Of a stretch of 64,000 nt of DNA, positions 56,149 to 64,000 are shown in pieces. How positions within the stretch are numbered: the stretch's first letter is position 1; each line of letters opens with the position of its first letter. A model generated the notes under the pieces. It was not told where the DNA came from, made no database searches, and saw only the letters and a program-made list of their open reading frames with translations. The stretch comes from Bacillus amyloliquefaciens DSM 7 = ATCC 23350 (GTDB taxonomy: Bacteria; Bacillota; Bacilli; Bacillales; Bacillaceae), in the NCBI RefSeq assembly GCF_000196735.1, contig NC_014551.1, positions 1,111,001 through 1,175,000 on the forward strand. Direction: 5' to 3'. Both the position numbers and the translations under genes were made by a program.

Positions 56149-57329
56149 CTAACCTTTCCTTTCCATACAAGGGTCAGCCCCAGTCCGAGAAATAAGACCA
56201 CACCTGCGAACAGAAACGGGAAGTGAATATTCATATCAAATAAAATACCGCCCAGAGCCGGGCCGAAAATGGTGCCTAAACTCGTGTATGTTGAGTTCAT
56301 TCCGGCAACAAATCCCTGCTGATTTCCTGCGATTTTGGATAGAAAAGTAGTCAGTGCGGGGCGCAGTAAATCAAACGCAAGGAATATGATGCAAGTGACA
56401 GCAAGCACGGGCAAAAATCCTGACATCACCGTAGATACGAAAGCCAGAACAGCGCCGACGATCAGACAAAGCTGGATGACTTTTTTCTCCCCGAGGGAGT
56501 TGACAAGCTTGCCGAATGCGAGCACTTGAATGATGACCGCAACAATGGAGCTGAACGTAATGATAATGGCAATATCTTTTGGCGTAAAGCCGAATTTATG
56601 GTTTGTAAATAAACTGAATACCGTTTCGTACGCCGACAGCCCGAATGCCAGCACAAAGACGATGATAAAGGCGATTAGATAGCTTGGATGAATCGACTTT
56701 TTCAAATCTTTTAAGAAGGTTGACTCTTTGACGCTTTCCATCTGCTGTGCGCGTTCTTCTTTTGTCAATGGCTCTTTCAGCATAAAGACTGAGGAAATCA
56801 CTGCGATAAAAGCAATGCCTGCGGCAAAGAAAAACGGCATGCGAACGCCGTGATCGGCAATAAACCCTCCTATGCCGGGCCCGATGATAAACCCTGTGCT
56901 GATGGCCGCGGATACATAGCCCATCGCCTTCGATCTTTCCTGCACCGTCGTAATATCTGCGACATACGCTGTAACAGCGGGCATGATAAAAGCGGCGCTG
57001 ATGCCGCCCAGCACCCTTGCGAAATACAAAATGGAGACATGGGTGCCCAATCCGAAGGTCAGCTCGGATAATGCGAACAGAAACAGCCCGGCGAGAATCA
57101 TGATTTTTCTGCCGAAGCGGTCAACCCATCTCCCCGCAATGGGGGATGCAATTAATTGAGCGACGGCAAAGGCAGCGACAAGGTACCCCATTGTGCTGCC
57201 CGTCAAGTGCATCACGTTCATAAATAGCGGCATAACGGGAATGATCAATCCAATGCCTAAAAACACGATAAATATGTTGCTTAATAAGATGATGAGTACA
57301 GCTTTTTGTTCTCGAATCGGTTTTTGCAT
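56133..57329 (-). CDS. blt: MFS multidrug efflux transporter, Blt type
   Basis: 398-residue 12-helix DHA1 drug:H+ antiporter. Motif A is GRWVDRFGRKIMI; motif C is GFIIGPGIGGFIADHG; motif D1-like residues are in NIFIVFLGIGLIIPVMPLF. The sequence closely resembles B. subtilis Blt, which exports cationic drugs and spermidine. In strain 168 blt sits with bltD under BltR (MerR type); here the gene follows a TetR regulator by 15 nt and bltD is absent. It may be a Blt orthologue in a different setting or a close paralogue. Confidence 0.83.
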   Translation of the reverse strand: MQKPIREQKAVLIILLSNIFIVFLGIGLIIPVMPLFMNVMHLTGSTMGYLVAAFAVAQLIASPIAGRWVDRFGRKIMILAGLFLFALSELTFGLGTHVSILYFARVLGGISAAFIMPAVTAYVADITTVQERSKAMGYVSAAISTGFIIGPGIGGFIADHGVRMPFFFAAGIAFIAVISSVFMLKEPLTKEERAQQMESVKESTFLKDLKKSIHPSYLIAFIIVFVLAFGLSAYETVFSLFTNHKFGFTPKDIAIIITFSSIVAVIIQVLAFGKLVNSLGEKKVIQLCLIVGAVLAFVSTVMSGFLPVLAVTCIIFLAFDLLRPALTTFLSKIAGNQQGFVAGMNSTYTSLGTIFGPALGGILFDMNIHFPFLFAGVVLFLGLGLTLVWKGKVSEVSE

Positions 57330-57344
57330 GTTGTTTCTCCTTTG

Positions 57345-57965
57345 TCAGCTGTCATTCTGTTTATCAGCGTTGATCGACCCGTGAATAAACACGGAGATGG
57401 CTTCCTTCTGCAATTCTTTTCTTTGCTGAATGGAATCGTTTTTATATAACACATCTAAACCGTAAAAGACGGATAGCAGGATTTTTACTTTTGATTCGAC
57501 ATGATGAATGGACCAGCTGCCGTCTTGATTTCCCTCTTCTAAGATCTCTCTCATCACATCGTCATATTCAATATCAATTTTATTGAGCCGCTTGACGACC
57601 TCCGCTGACGTGAACGCACTCGCATAAAACTCTTCACTTGCCCTCATCAGCGGATAATTGATGCTCATCCGGCTGAGGAGCTCTGCAAAGCCCGTCAGCT
57701 TTTCGGCAGCATCTTTCAGATCAGCTTCCATTTCCCTCCACGTCTCGATCATCACGCGATGATCCTCTTCCATGATATGAAGAAACAGAAACTCTTTTCC
57801 TTTAAAATGATGATAAAGGTTGCCTTTACTGATCTCGGCCGCCTCTAAAATGTCTCGAATCGTTGTTTCTGAATAACCTTTTTTTGCAAATAAGTCACGC
57901 GAAGCGGATACGAGCCTATTCTTTGTCTTTTCGCTCTTTCCGGCACCGCCTTTTGTATTTGTCAC
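57345..57965 (-). CDS. TetR-family regulator of the efflux pump
   Basis: 206-residue repressor. Helix-turn-helix at about residues 15-60 (SRDLFAKKGYSETTIRDILEAAEIS, then KGNLYHHFKGKEFLF). The GTG at 57965 is 10 nt from AAAGGA; a TTG three codons earlier is too close to that site. It is immediately upstream of the efflux gene on the same strand, and a dyad lies between its promoter and start. Ligand unknown, probably a pump substrate. Confidence 0.85.
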   Translation of the reverse strand: MTNTKGGAGKSEKTKNRLVSASRDLFAKKGYSETTIRDILEAAEISKGNLYHHFKGKEFLFLHIMEEDHRVMIETWREMEADLKDAAEKLTGFAELLSRMSINYPLMRASEEFYASAFTSAEVVKRLNKIDIEYDDVMREILEEGNQDGSWSIHHVESKVKILLSVFYGLDVLYKNDSIQQRKELQKEAISVFIHGSINADKQNDS

Positions 57966-58029
57966 TTCACACAAATCCTTTCCGCCGTATTCATGTTATT
58001 GTCCCGGCAAGCAGGGCTCATTTTCTTAA

Positions 58030-58081
58030 AAACCGACCAGTTGGTTTATTTTATTATAAAGTGTTTTTGCTGATTATACAA
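58030..58081 (-). promoter_or_regulatory. Promoter and operator of the tetR-blt unit
   Basis: Minus strand TTGTAT (58081-58076), 17-bp spacer, TATAAT (58058-58053). Just downstream lies the dyad AACCAACTGGTCGGTT (58046-58031), symmetrical at six of eight positions, in a place suited to autorepression by the TetR protein. Confidence 0.7.
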
Positions 58082-58136
58082 TGAAGAAGTTATCTGTTTT
58101 TAGAGCGGATGAGCATACAACATCAGCCCGAAAAGT

Positions 58137-58171
58137 AAACCCCATTCTCTCATGTTGAAAGAACGGGGTTT
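58137..58171 (-). terminator. Hairpin downstream of yhjR
   Basis: AAACCCCGTTCT / AGAATGGGGTTT 12-bp stem (one G-T pair) on the minus strand, followed by ACTTTTC. Confidence 0.72.
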
Positions 58172-58205
58172 GTCTGCGGTCTGAAGACTTCCGGCGGGAG
58201 AGCGT

Positions 58206-58733
58206 TTATCTATCCGGACCATTATTTACTGTTTTTACCTCAGTATAGCCTTTGTTCGGTGCGTTTGATACCGTTCCCCCTGTGTGGTGGTGGGAAGGGG
58301 AATGGATCATATGGTATAAAAACCAGACGGCATGACGCTGCTCGTCAAATGCCGTGCGGGCAAATAATCGCTTCGCTTCCGGGTTTACCGCTCTGTCGGA
58401 TGCATGCAAATAAAAATCATTCGTTTTCTGTTCATCAAGAAAGGCCGCATTCAGTCCTTCTCTGTATGTGTGCGGACAATGTTCCGTCTGTTTCGGAGTC
58501 AACTGTCGTCCGGTAATTGAAGTATACAGTGAAGAGAAAGCGTGCAGGTGGCGCACTTCTTCCTCTCTGATATGTTCGATCCGTCTTCTGATTTCTGCGG
58601 TCGGCGCTTTTTCGGCCAATATTGAGTAGCAGATCACGGCGCTGTATTCGCCGTTAATGGATTTTATCAGATCTTTTATAAGAACAGAGTCGTCGCCGCA
58701 GACCGCTGTATAATGAAAAAAATGCTCGTGCAT
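58206..58733 (-). CDS. yhjR: Ferritin-like (rubrerythrin-type) protein YhjR
   Basis: 175-residue four-helix ferritin-like protein. Likely di-iron ligands are in NGEYSAVICYS, REEEVRHLHAF, FLDEQKTNDFYLHA and FDEQRHAVWF. The tail is His-rich (SPSHHHTGG). It resembles B. subtilis YhjR, a sporulation-expressed protein, but carries a longer C-terminus. ATG at 58733 follows GGGGGTGA; a GTG inside that site is the alternative. Enzymatic role (peroxide or oxygen reduction) is inferred from the fold. Confidence 0.82.
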   Translation of the reverse strand: MHEHFFHYTAVCGDDSVLIKDLIKSINGEYSAVICYSILAEKAPTAEIRRRIEHIREEEVRHLHAFSSLYTSITGRQLTPKQTEHCPHTYREGLNAAFLDEQKTNDFYLHASDRAVNPEAKRLFARTAFDEQRHAVWFLYHMIHSPSHHHTGGTVSNAPNKGYTEVKTVNNGPDR

Positions 58734-58801
58734 TGGACTCACCCCCGGATGTTTATAGGGTATTATACGGCGGCAGCCCGTGACATGTGCGGATGTTATG
58801 T

Positions 58802-59515
58802 TTATTCTTTATCAAGCGGCGATGTAATATGGTCATCATATGTATCGACAAACAGCCGGCCGTTGCTTCCGCGCACCGCATATACGACGTCTTCCGTTTT
58901 GAGGTTTCTCCTGTCCAATTCTTTTCTCAGCCATTTTTCCGATACGTGGTTTTCTTCCAGGTTCTTCGCCACCAGCTGGCCGTCCATAATCAGCTCAACG
59001 GCGAAGTTCTTTTTATGCCCGGCAAAAATGCCGAGATCCTGTCTTGTAACGGGCGCAAATTCCGGCTTGACCTCCACTGACATGCTGCCGTTTGTTTCAA
59101 TGATGGCGGTCTGAACCTGAGAAATGTCAAATACGTCATTAACACGCAGCTGCTGGTTCAAATAGTCAATGGTATAACGCATCGTTTTCATATTATGCTC
59201 AAGTATTTTGCCGTTTTGAATGATAATGGTCGGCTTGCCCGCAAAGAAACCCCTGGCGGACCTGTTTTTCATCGAAAGATATGCGACCAGGTAAATGATT
59301 GCCACGAAAATAATGTAGGCAATGACAGTATAATGAATCGGCAGCTTTGTATTAAACGACAGATTTGCCGTGATGGCGCCGAGCGAGCTGGCCGCAATGA
59401 AATCAAAAAGCGTCATCTGTGAAATGGTTTGTTTTCCGAGTATCCGGGCGCCGATAAACAGAATGCTGAACGACAGAATGGTTCGTACAATCACTTCGGG
59501 ATATTCTGACATCAT
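58802..59515 (-). CDS. DUF421 (YetF/YdfS-type) membrane protein
   Basis: 237-residue protein with three N-terminal membrane helices (about 8-27, 37-55, 63-80) and a C-terminal cytoplasmic DUF421 domain with conserved GKPTIIIQNGKI and the basic motif of the family. AAAAAAGGA precedes ATG. B. subtilis has several paralogues (YetF, YdfR, YdfS, YkjA, YrbG), some needed in spore membranes, but none at this site in strain 168 as I recall. Function unknown. Confidence 0.82.
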   Translation of the reverse strand: MMSEYPEVIVRTILSFSILFIGARILGKQTISQMTLFDFIAASSLGAITANLSFNTKLPIHYTVIAYIIFVAIIYLVAYLSMKNRSARGFFAGKPTIIIQNGKILEHNMKTMRYTIDYLNQQLRVNDVFDISQVQTAIIETNGSMSVEVKPEFAPVTRQDLGIFAGHKKNFAVELIMDGQLVAKNLEENHVSEKWLRKELDRRNLKTEDVVYAVRGSNGRLFVDTYDDHITSPLDKE

Positions 59516-59655
59516 ATTTAGTCCTTTTTTCTTTATTTTGGTCAGAAACGATACTTTTTAAAACAGTCATCCCGTTTTTACCAGCAGATGAGATTGGTCA
59601 TTTTCGTCAACTTTCGATAAAATGTAGAAAGATAAAAAGAGAGGGGTCTTCTAAT

Positions 59656-62600
59656 TTGGGTGTTGAGTTTTTAGTAGGCAGATCGGGGAGTGGGAAAACG
59701 AGGCTGATTATCGACAGCATTCAAGAAGAACTGCGCCGGGAGCCGTTCGGGAAACCGATCATTTTTCTAGTCCCGGATCAAATGACGTTTTTAATGGAAT
59801 ATGAGCTTGCTAAAACGCCGGATATCGGCGGCATGATACGCGCTCAAGTGTTCAGCTTTTCGCGTTTGGCGTGGCGCGTGCTTCAGCACACGGGGGGCAT
59901 GAACCGTCCGTTTGTGACGACGACGGGTGTGCAGATGCTTTTAAGGAAACTGATTGAAGAACATAAGCACGATTTTAAAGTCTATCAAAAAGCGAGTGAC
60001 AAAACCGGATTCACTGAGCAGGTGGAACGGATGCTGACAGAGTTTAAGCGGTACTGTATTGAACCTGAAGACGTCCGCCGCATGGCAGAAAGCGGAACGG
60101 CGTCAGAATACCGCGGAGAGCGGATGCTGTCTGAAAAACTTCATGACTTAGGCATTTTATATCAGCAGATGGAAAGAAGCCTCGCCGGCCACTATTTGCA
60201 TTCAGAGGATTATTTGACGCTGCTCGCTCAGCAGATTCCTTTGGCGGATGTTATAAAAGGCGCCCGTGTTTATGTTGACGGCTTCTATCAATTTACGCCG
60301 CAGGAATTAAGGGTGCTGGAGCAGCTGATCATGCATGCTGAACATGTCACATTCTCTCTGACGGCGGACAGCCCTTCGGCGGAACAGGCTCCGGATGAGC
60401 TCGATCTGTTCAGAATGACCGGCAGCACATACTATAAGCTTTATCAGACGGCAAAGGAGTTGAATGCCGATATTTCCTGCAAGGAATTGCATGGAACGAA
60501 GCGGCATCAGCATGTGCCGGAGCTTGCCTGTATAGAATCGCAGTACGATGTGCGTCCCGCGGCTGTGTATACGGGCGGACAGGAAGCTTTTACCGTCATA
60601 CAGGCACAGAACAGAAGAGCTGAACTCGAGGGTATTGCCCGGGAAATTCAATCACTTGTCCGGGACAGAGGATACCGGTACAGAGATATGGCGATTCTCA
60701 TCCGTCAGCCGGAAGATTATAAAGACTTGCTGAAGGAAGTGTTTGCAGATTACGGGCTTCCTTATTTTATAGACGGAAAAGCTTCTATGCAGCATCACCC
60801 GCTTATTGAATTCATCCGCTCAAGCTTGGATGTCGTGAAGGGGAATTGGAGATATGAAGCGGTGTTCCGCTGTGCGAAAACTGAACTGTTATTCCCCCTT
60901 GATCAGCCGGAGCAGAAAATAAGAGAGCAGGTTGATCAGCTTGAAAACTACTGTATCGCCTACGGAATCAAAGGCGAGCGCTGGACGAACGGGGAGCGGT
61001 TTGTATACAGGCGGTTCGTATCGCTCGATGAGGATTTCGCGCAGACGGATCAGGAAATAGAGATGGAACACATGCTGAATGAGACGAGAGAGTGGATGGC
61101 CGAGCCGCTCATCCGGCTTCAAAACCGGCTGAAAAAAGCGAAAACGGTTCAAAGCATGGCGGAAGCTCTTTATCTCTTTTTGGAAGATACCGATGTTCCC
61201 CTGAAGCTGGACCGGAAAAGACAGCAGGCCGAAGAGGCCGGAAACATGGTTGAAGCGCAGCAGCACGGCCAGGCGTGGGATGCCGTTATCCAGCTTCTCG
61301 AAGAGTTTGCGGGCATGATGGGTGAAGATGAAATGTCTTTGGCGCTGTTCCAGCAAATGCTTGAAACGGGAACCGAATCGCTTCATTTTTCTTTAATTCC
61401 TCCTGCGCTTGATCAAGTATTTGTAGGGAATATGGATCTGTCCAGAATGTACGGCACATCCTGCACATTTGTCATCGGGGCCAATGACGGCGTTCTTCCG
61501 GCGCGCCCGGATGAAAACGGCGTGCTGTCTGATGATGACCGGGAGTGGCTGAAAGCGGTCGGAGTGGAGCTTTCTTCCGCGGGGCGTGAGCGGCTGCTTG
61601 ATGAGCATTTTCTCATCTATATGGCGCTGTCAAGTCCGTCTGACCGTCTGTATGTGACATACCCGATTGCCGATGCGGAAGGAAAAACGCTCCTGCCGTC
61701 AATCGTTGTAAACAGGCTCGGCGAGCTGTTTCCCGATCACCAGGAAAAGCTGTCAGCGGCTGATCCCGAGCAGGTAAGCGAAGAAGAACAGCTTCAGTAT
61801 CTCGTCAATAAACAGGTGGCACAGACGTATACGGCAAGCCAGCTCAGGCTGTGGACAAGAGAGTACGAGATCAGTGACGTGTGGTGGAGCGCATACAATG
61901 TGCTGATGAAAGAGCCTGATCACGAGCGTGCGAAAAAGCTGTTTTCAAGCCTGTTTTTCCGAAATGAGGCAAAGCGTCTTGACCGGCCTGTTTCGCGCCA
62001 GCTTTACGGCGAGCACATTAAAGGAAGCGTCTCTCGTATGGAGGCGTTTAATGCCTGCCAGTTTTCTCATTTTGCATCTCACGGGCTGCAATTAAAAGAG
62101 CGGCAGTTTTTCAAGCTGGAAGCGCCGGATATCGGACAGCTGTTTCACTCCAGCCTGAAGCTGATTTCAGACCGGCTTCGTGAGCAGAAGCTGGAATGGC
62201 GCGATCTGACGAAAGATCAGTGCCGGAATTTTTCCTATGATGCGGTGGAACGGCTTGCGCCAAGGCTGCAAAAAGAGATTCTGCTCAGCTCAAACAGGCA
62301 CTTTTATGTGAAGGAAAAACTGCAGAAGATCGTCACGCGTGTCTCAGGCATATTAAGCGAGCATGCGAAGGCGAGCGGTTTTGTCCCGATCGGCCTTGAA
62401 CTCGGTTTCGGCGGAAGCGGACCGCTGCCTCCGCTCACTTTCACGCTGAAAAACGGCTGTACGATGGAACTCGTCGGCCGGATCGACCGCGTGGATAAAG
62501 CGGAAAGCTCAAAAGGCCTGCTGCTGAGAATCGTTGATTATAAATCAAGCGACAAGGGGCTTGATCTCGCTGAGGTATATTACGGGCTCGCTCTGCAAAT

Positions 62601-63156
62601 GCTCACATACCTTGACTTATCAATTACACACTCAGCGGATTGGCTCGGCATGAAAGCGACACCGGCAGGCGTTTTGTATTTCCATATTCATGATCCGATG
62701 ATTCAGGCCAGTCTGCCGATGGAACTTGATGAAATCGAGCAGGAAATTTTTAAGAAATTTAAAATGAAAGGCCTTCTCCTCGGTGACCGGGAGGCGATCA
62801 GCCTGATGGACACGACTTTGGAGGAAGGGCGTTCAAATATTATCAATGCCGGTTTGAAAAAGGACGGATCTTTACGGTCCGATTCAGCGGCGGTCAGCGA
62901 ACGGGATTTTCATCTGCTGACAGACCATGTGAGGCGGACATTTGAGCAGGCGGGCGAAGCGATAACGGACGGGCTTGTGTCCATTACCCCGTATAAGCTG
63001 AAAGATAAGACGCCTTGTACGTACTGTGCTTTTAAATCGGTGTGCCAGTTTGATGAGTCGCTTAAAGAAAATGAATACCGCAGCCTGAAAGCGGAAAAAG
63101 ACGGCACTATACTGGATTGGCTGAAAAAGGAGGCGAATGATGATGCAAATTCCTAA
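59656..63156 (+). CDS. addB: ATP-dependent helicase/nuclease subunit AddB
   Basis: 1166-residue subunit of the AddAB recombination nuclease, which processes double-strand breaks and recognises Chi. Walker A GRSGSGKT at 8-15, the UvrD-like inactive helicase body, and a C-terminal RecB-type nuclease domain ([23 protein letters not shown]). The four Cys of the Fe-S cluster are in [10 protein letters not shown] and the [10 protein letters not shown] end. TTG start after AGAGGGG. It overlaps addA by 14 nt. Full length compared with B. subtilis. Confidence 0.97.
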   Translation: MGVEFLVGRSGSGKTRLIIDSIQEELRREPFGKPIIFLVPDQMTFLMEYELAKTPDIGGMIRAQVFSFSRLAWRVLQHTGGMNRPFVTTTGVQMLLRKLIEEHKHDFKVYQKASDKTGFTEQVERMLTEFKRYCIEPEDVRRMAESGTASEYRGERMLSEKLHDLGILYQQMERSLAGHYLHSEDYLTLLAQQIPLADVIKGARVYVDGFYQFTPQELRVLEQLIMHAEHVTFSLTADSPSAEQAPDELDLFRMTGSTYYKLYQTAKELNADISCKELHGTKRHQHVPELACIESQYDVRPAAVYTGGQEAFTVIQAQNRRAELEGIAREIQSLVRDRGYRYRDMAILIRQPEDYKDLLKEVFADYGLPYFIDGKASMQHHPLIEFIRSSLDVVKGNWRYEAVFRCAKTELLFPLDQPEQKIREQVDQLENYCIAYGIKGERWTNGERFVYRRFVSLDEDFAQTDQEIEMEHMLNETREWMAEPLIRLQNRLKKAKTVQSMAEALYLFLEDTDVPLKLDRKRQQAEEAGNMVEAQQHGQAWDAVIQLLEEFAGMMGEDEMSLALFQQMLETGTESLHFSLIPPALDQVFVGNMDLSRMYGTSCTFVIGANDGVLPARPDENGVLSDDDREWLKAVGVELSSAGRERLLDEHFLIYMALSSPSDRLYVTYPIADAEGKTLLPSIVVNRLGELFPDHQEKLSAADPEQVSEEEQLQYLVNKQVAQTYTASQLRLWTREYEISDVWWSAYNVLMKEPDHERAKKLFSSLFFRNEAKRLDRPVSRQLYGEHIKGSVSRMEAFNACQFSHFASHGLQLKERQFFKLEAPDIGQLFHSSLKLISDRLREQKLEWRDLTKDQCRNFSYDAVERLAPRLQKEILLSSNRHFYVKEKLQKIVTRVSGILSEHAKASGFVPIGLELGFGGSGPLPPLTFTLKNGCTMELVGRIDRVDKAESSKGLLLRIVDYKSSDKGLDLAEVYYGLALQMLTYLDLSITHSADWLGMKATPAGVLYFHIHDPMIQASLPMELDEIEQEIFKKFKMKGLLLGDREAISLMDTTLEEGRSNIINAGLKKDGSLRSDSAAVSERDFHLLTDHVRRTFEQAGEAITDGLVSITPYKLKDKTPCTYCAFKSVCQFDESLKENEYRSLKAEKDGTILDWLKKEANDDANS

Positions 63157-64000
63157 ACCGAAAGACAGCATATGGACGGATGACCAATGGAGCGCCATCG
63201 TTTCTTCCGGCCGCGATATTCTGGTCGCTGCCGCAGCCGGATCAGGTAAAACGGCCGTGCTTGTAGAGCGGATGATCAGAAAGATAACCGCGGAAGAAGA
63301 GCCGGTTGATGTTGACAGGCTCCTTGTGGTGACATTTACAAACGCCTCAGCAGCGGAAATGAAGCATCGGATCGCTGAAGCATTAGAAAAAGAACTCGCC
63401 AAAAATCCGGGGTCTTTGCATATCAGACGGCAGCTGTCTCTATTAAATCGGGCGAGCATTTCGACGCTGCACTCTTTCTGTCTGCAGGTGCTTAAAAAAT
63501 ATTATTATATGATTGATCTTGACCCGGGTTTTCGGATGGCTGACCAAACGGAAGGCGAATTGCTCGGAGACGAAGTGCTTGATGAGCTGTTTGAGGATGA
63601 ATACGCAAAAGGGAATCAGGCGTTTTATGAGCTTGTGGACAGATATACGACGGACAGGCATGATCTGGATCTTCAAGACCTCGTCAAGCGGGTGTATGAG
63701 TATTCCCGGTCGCATCCTGACCCTGAAGCGTGGCTGAAAAGCTTTGTCCGCCTATATGATGTGACAGAAGAAAGCAAAATGGAAGAGCTGCCGTTTTACG
63801 AGTATGTGAGAGAAGATGCTGAAATGGCGCTCTTCGGGGCAAAACAAAAGCTAGAGAAGGCGCTTGAACTGACAAAAGCGCCCGGCGGGCCGGCGCCGCG
63901 TGCTGATAATATTTTGGATGACCTTCAGCAGATAGAAGAGCTGATCAGCTGCCGGCATGACTTTAAGGCGCTGTATGAACGGGTTCCTGCGGTCACATTT
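63143..64000 (+). CDS. addA: ATP-dependent helicase/nuclease subunit AddA (partial)
   Basis: The first 286 codons of a long gene that runs past the window end. It is the helicase-nuclease subunit of AddAB. The Q-motif [20 protein letters not shown] and Walker [10 protein letters not shown] are followed by motif Ia [16 protein letters not shown] and [11 protein letters not shown]. Three ATGs in a row (63137, 63140, 63143) follow AAAGGAGG; 63143 gives the best match to the B. subtilis MNIPKP start, but 63140 is equally possible. Translation is coupled to addB through the overlap. Confidence 0.96.
   Translation, partial: MQIPKPKDSIWTDDQWSAIVSSGRDILVAAAAGSGKTAVLVERMIRKITAEEEPVDVDRLLVVTFTNASAAEMKHRIAEALEKELAKNPGSLHIRRQLSLLNRASISTLHSFCLQVLKKYYYMIDLDPGFRMADQTEGELLGDEVLDELFEDEYAKGNQAFYELVDRYTTDRHDLDLQDLVKRVYEYSRSHPDPEAWLKSFVRLYDVTEESKMEELPFYEYVREDAEMALFGAKQKLEKALELTKAPGGPAPRADNILDDLQQIEELISCRHDFKALYERVPAVTF

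Overview
The window comes from a Bacillus of the amyloliquefaciens/velezensis group. Gene content and order follow the B. subtilis 168 segment yhaN to addA almost gene for gene. The secreted protease at 34.2-35.4 kb is the BPN'-type subtilisin typical of that group; its mature sequence matches BPN' as far as I can recall it. Assignments rest on recognising protein sequences and motifs from memory; no database search was possible.

Layout. (1) 0-8 kb: end of yhaN, RNase YhaM, YhaL, the foldase lipoprotein PrsA, two 28-residue spore-type peptides, yhaK/J/I, the MarR regulator ScoC, yhaH, tryptophan transporter trpP, serC and hit. (2) 8-14.5 kb: an unusual hit-ecsA intergenic region with a short repeat array, then ecsABC, peptidase yhaA, transporter yhfA and haem monooxygenase hmoB. 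(3) 14.6-23.6 kb: pbpF, the haem operon hemEHY, and TetR regulator YhgD with its membrane partner YhgE. (4) 23.8-34.2 kb: fabHB (FapR box), a Cys/His/Lys-rich small protein, yhfE, gltT, yhfH, yhfI, lplJ, yhfK, lcfB (perfect FadR box), yhfM, yhfN. (5) 34.2-43.5 kb: aprE, Fur-box-controlled yhfQ, phoE, and the bioY-yhfT-yhfS operon (BirA-type operator), then hemAT and yhfW. Within 3.6 kb here, yhfT (1-nt frameshift), hemAT (7-nt deletion) and yhfW (in-frame TAA) all appear broken. (6) 43.6-49.1 kb: yhxC, yhzC, comK, then a block unlike B. subtilis 168: a Fra-type frataxin-like protein, an Eis-type acetyltransferase and a YrpD-like secreted protein, then yhjA and a UPF0145 protein. (7) 49.1-64 kb: yhjB-yhjC, yhjD, yhjE-sipV, yhjG-yhjH with three copies of a shared operator, yhjN, a Blt-type efflux pump with its TetR regulator, yhjR, a DUF421 membrane protein, addB and the start of addA.

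The genes form short units bounded by strong hairpin terminators, several of which overlap stop codons. Themes that connect are exoprotein production (PrsA, Ecs, SipV, AprE and the aprE repressor ScoC), haem (HemEHY, HmoB, HemAT), and fatty acid, lipoate and biotin metabolism under FapR, FadR and BirA-type sites. No tRNA, rRNA, CRISPR array, insertion sequence or prophage was seen. The most unusual signals are the hit-ecsA repeat array with a minus-strand terminator (candidate small RNA), the cluster of three broken genes, and the YhgD and YhjH operator families.
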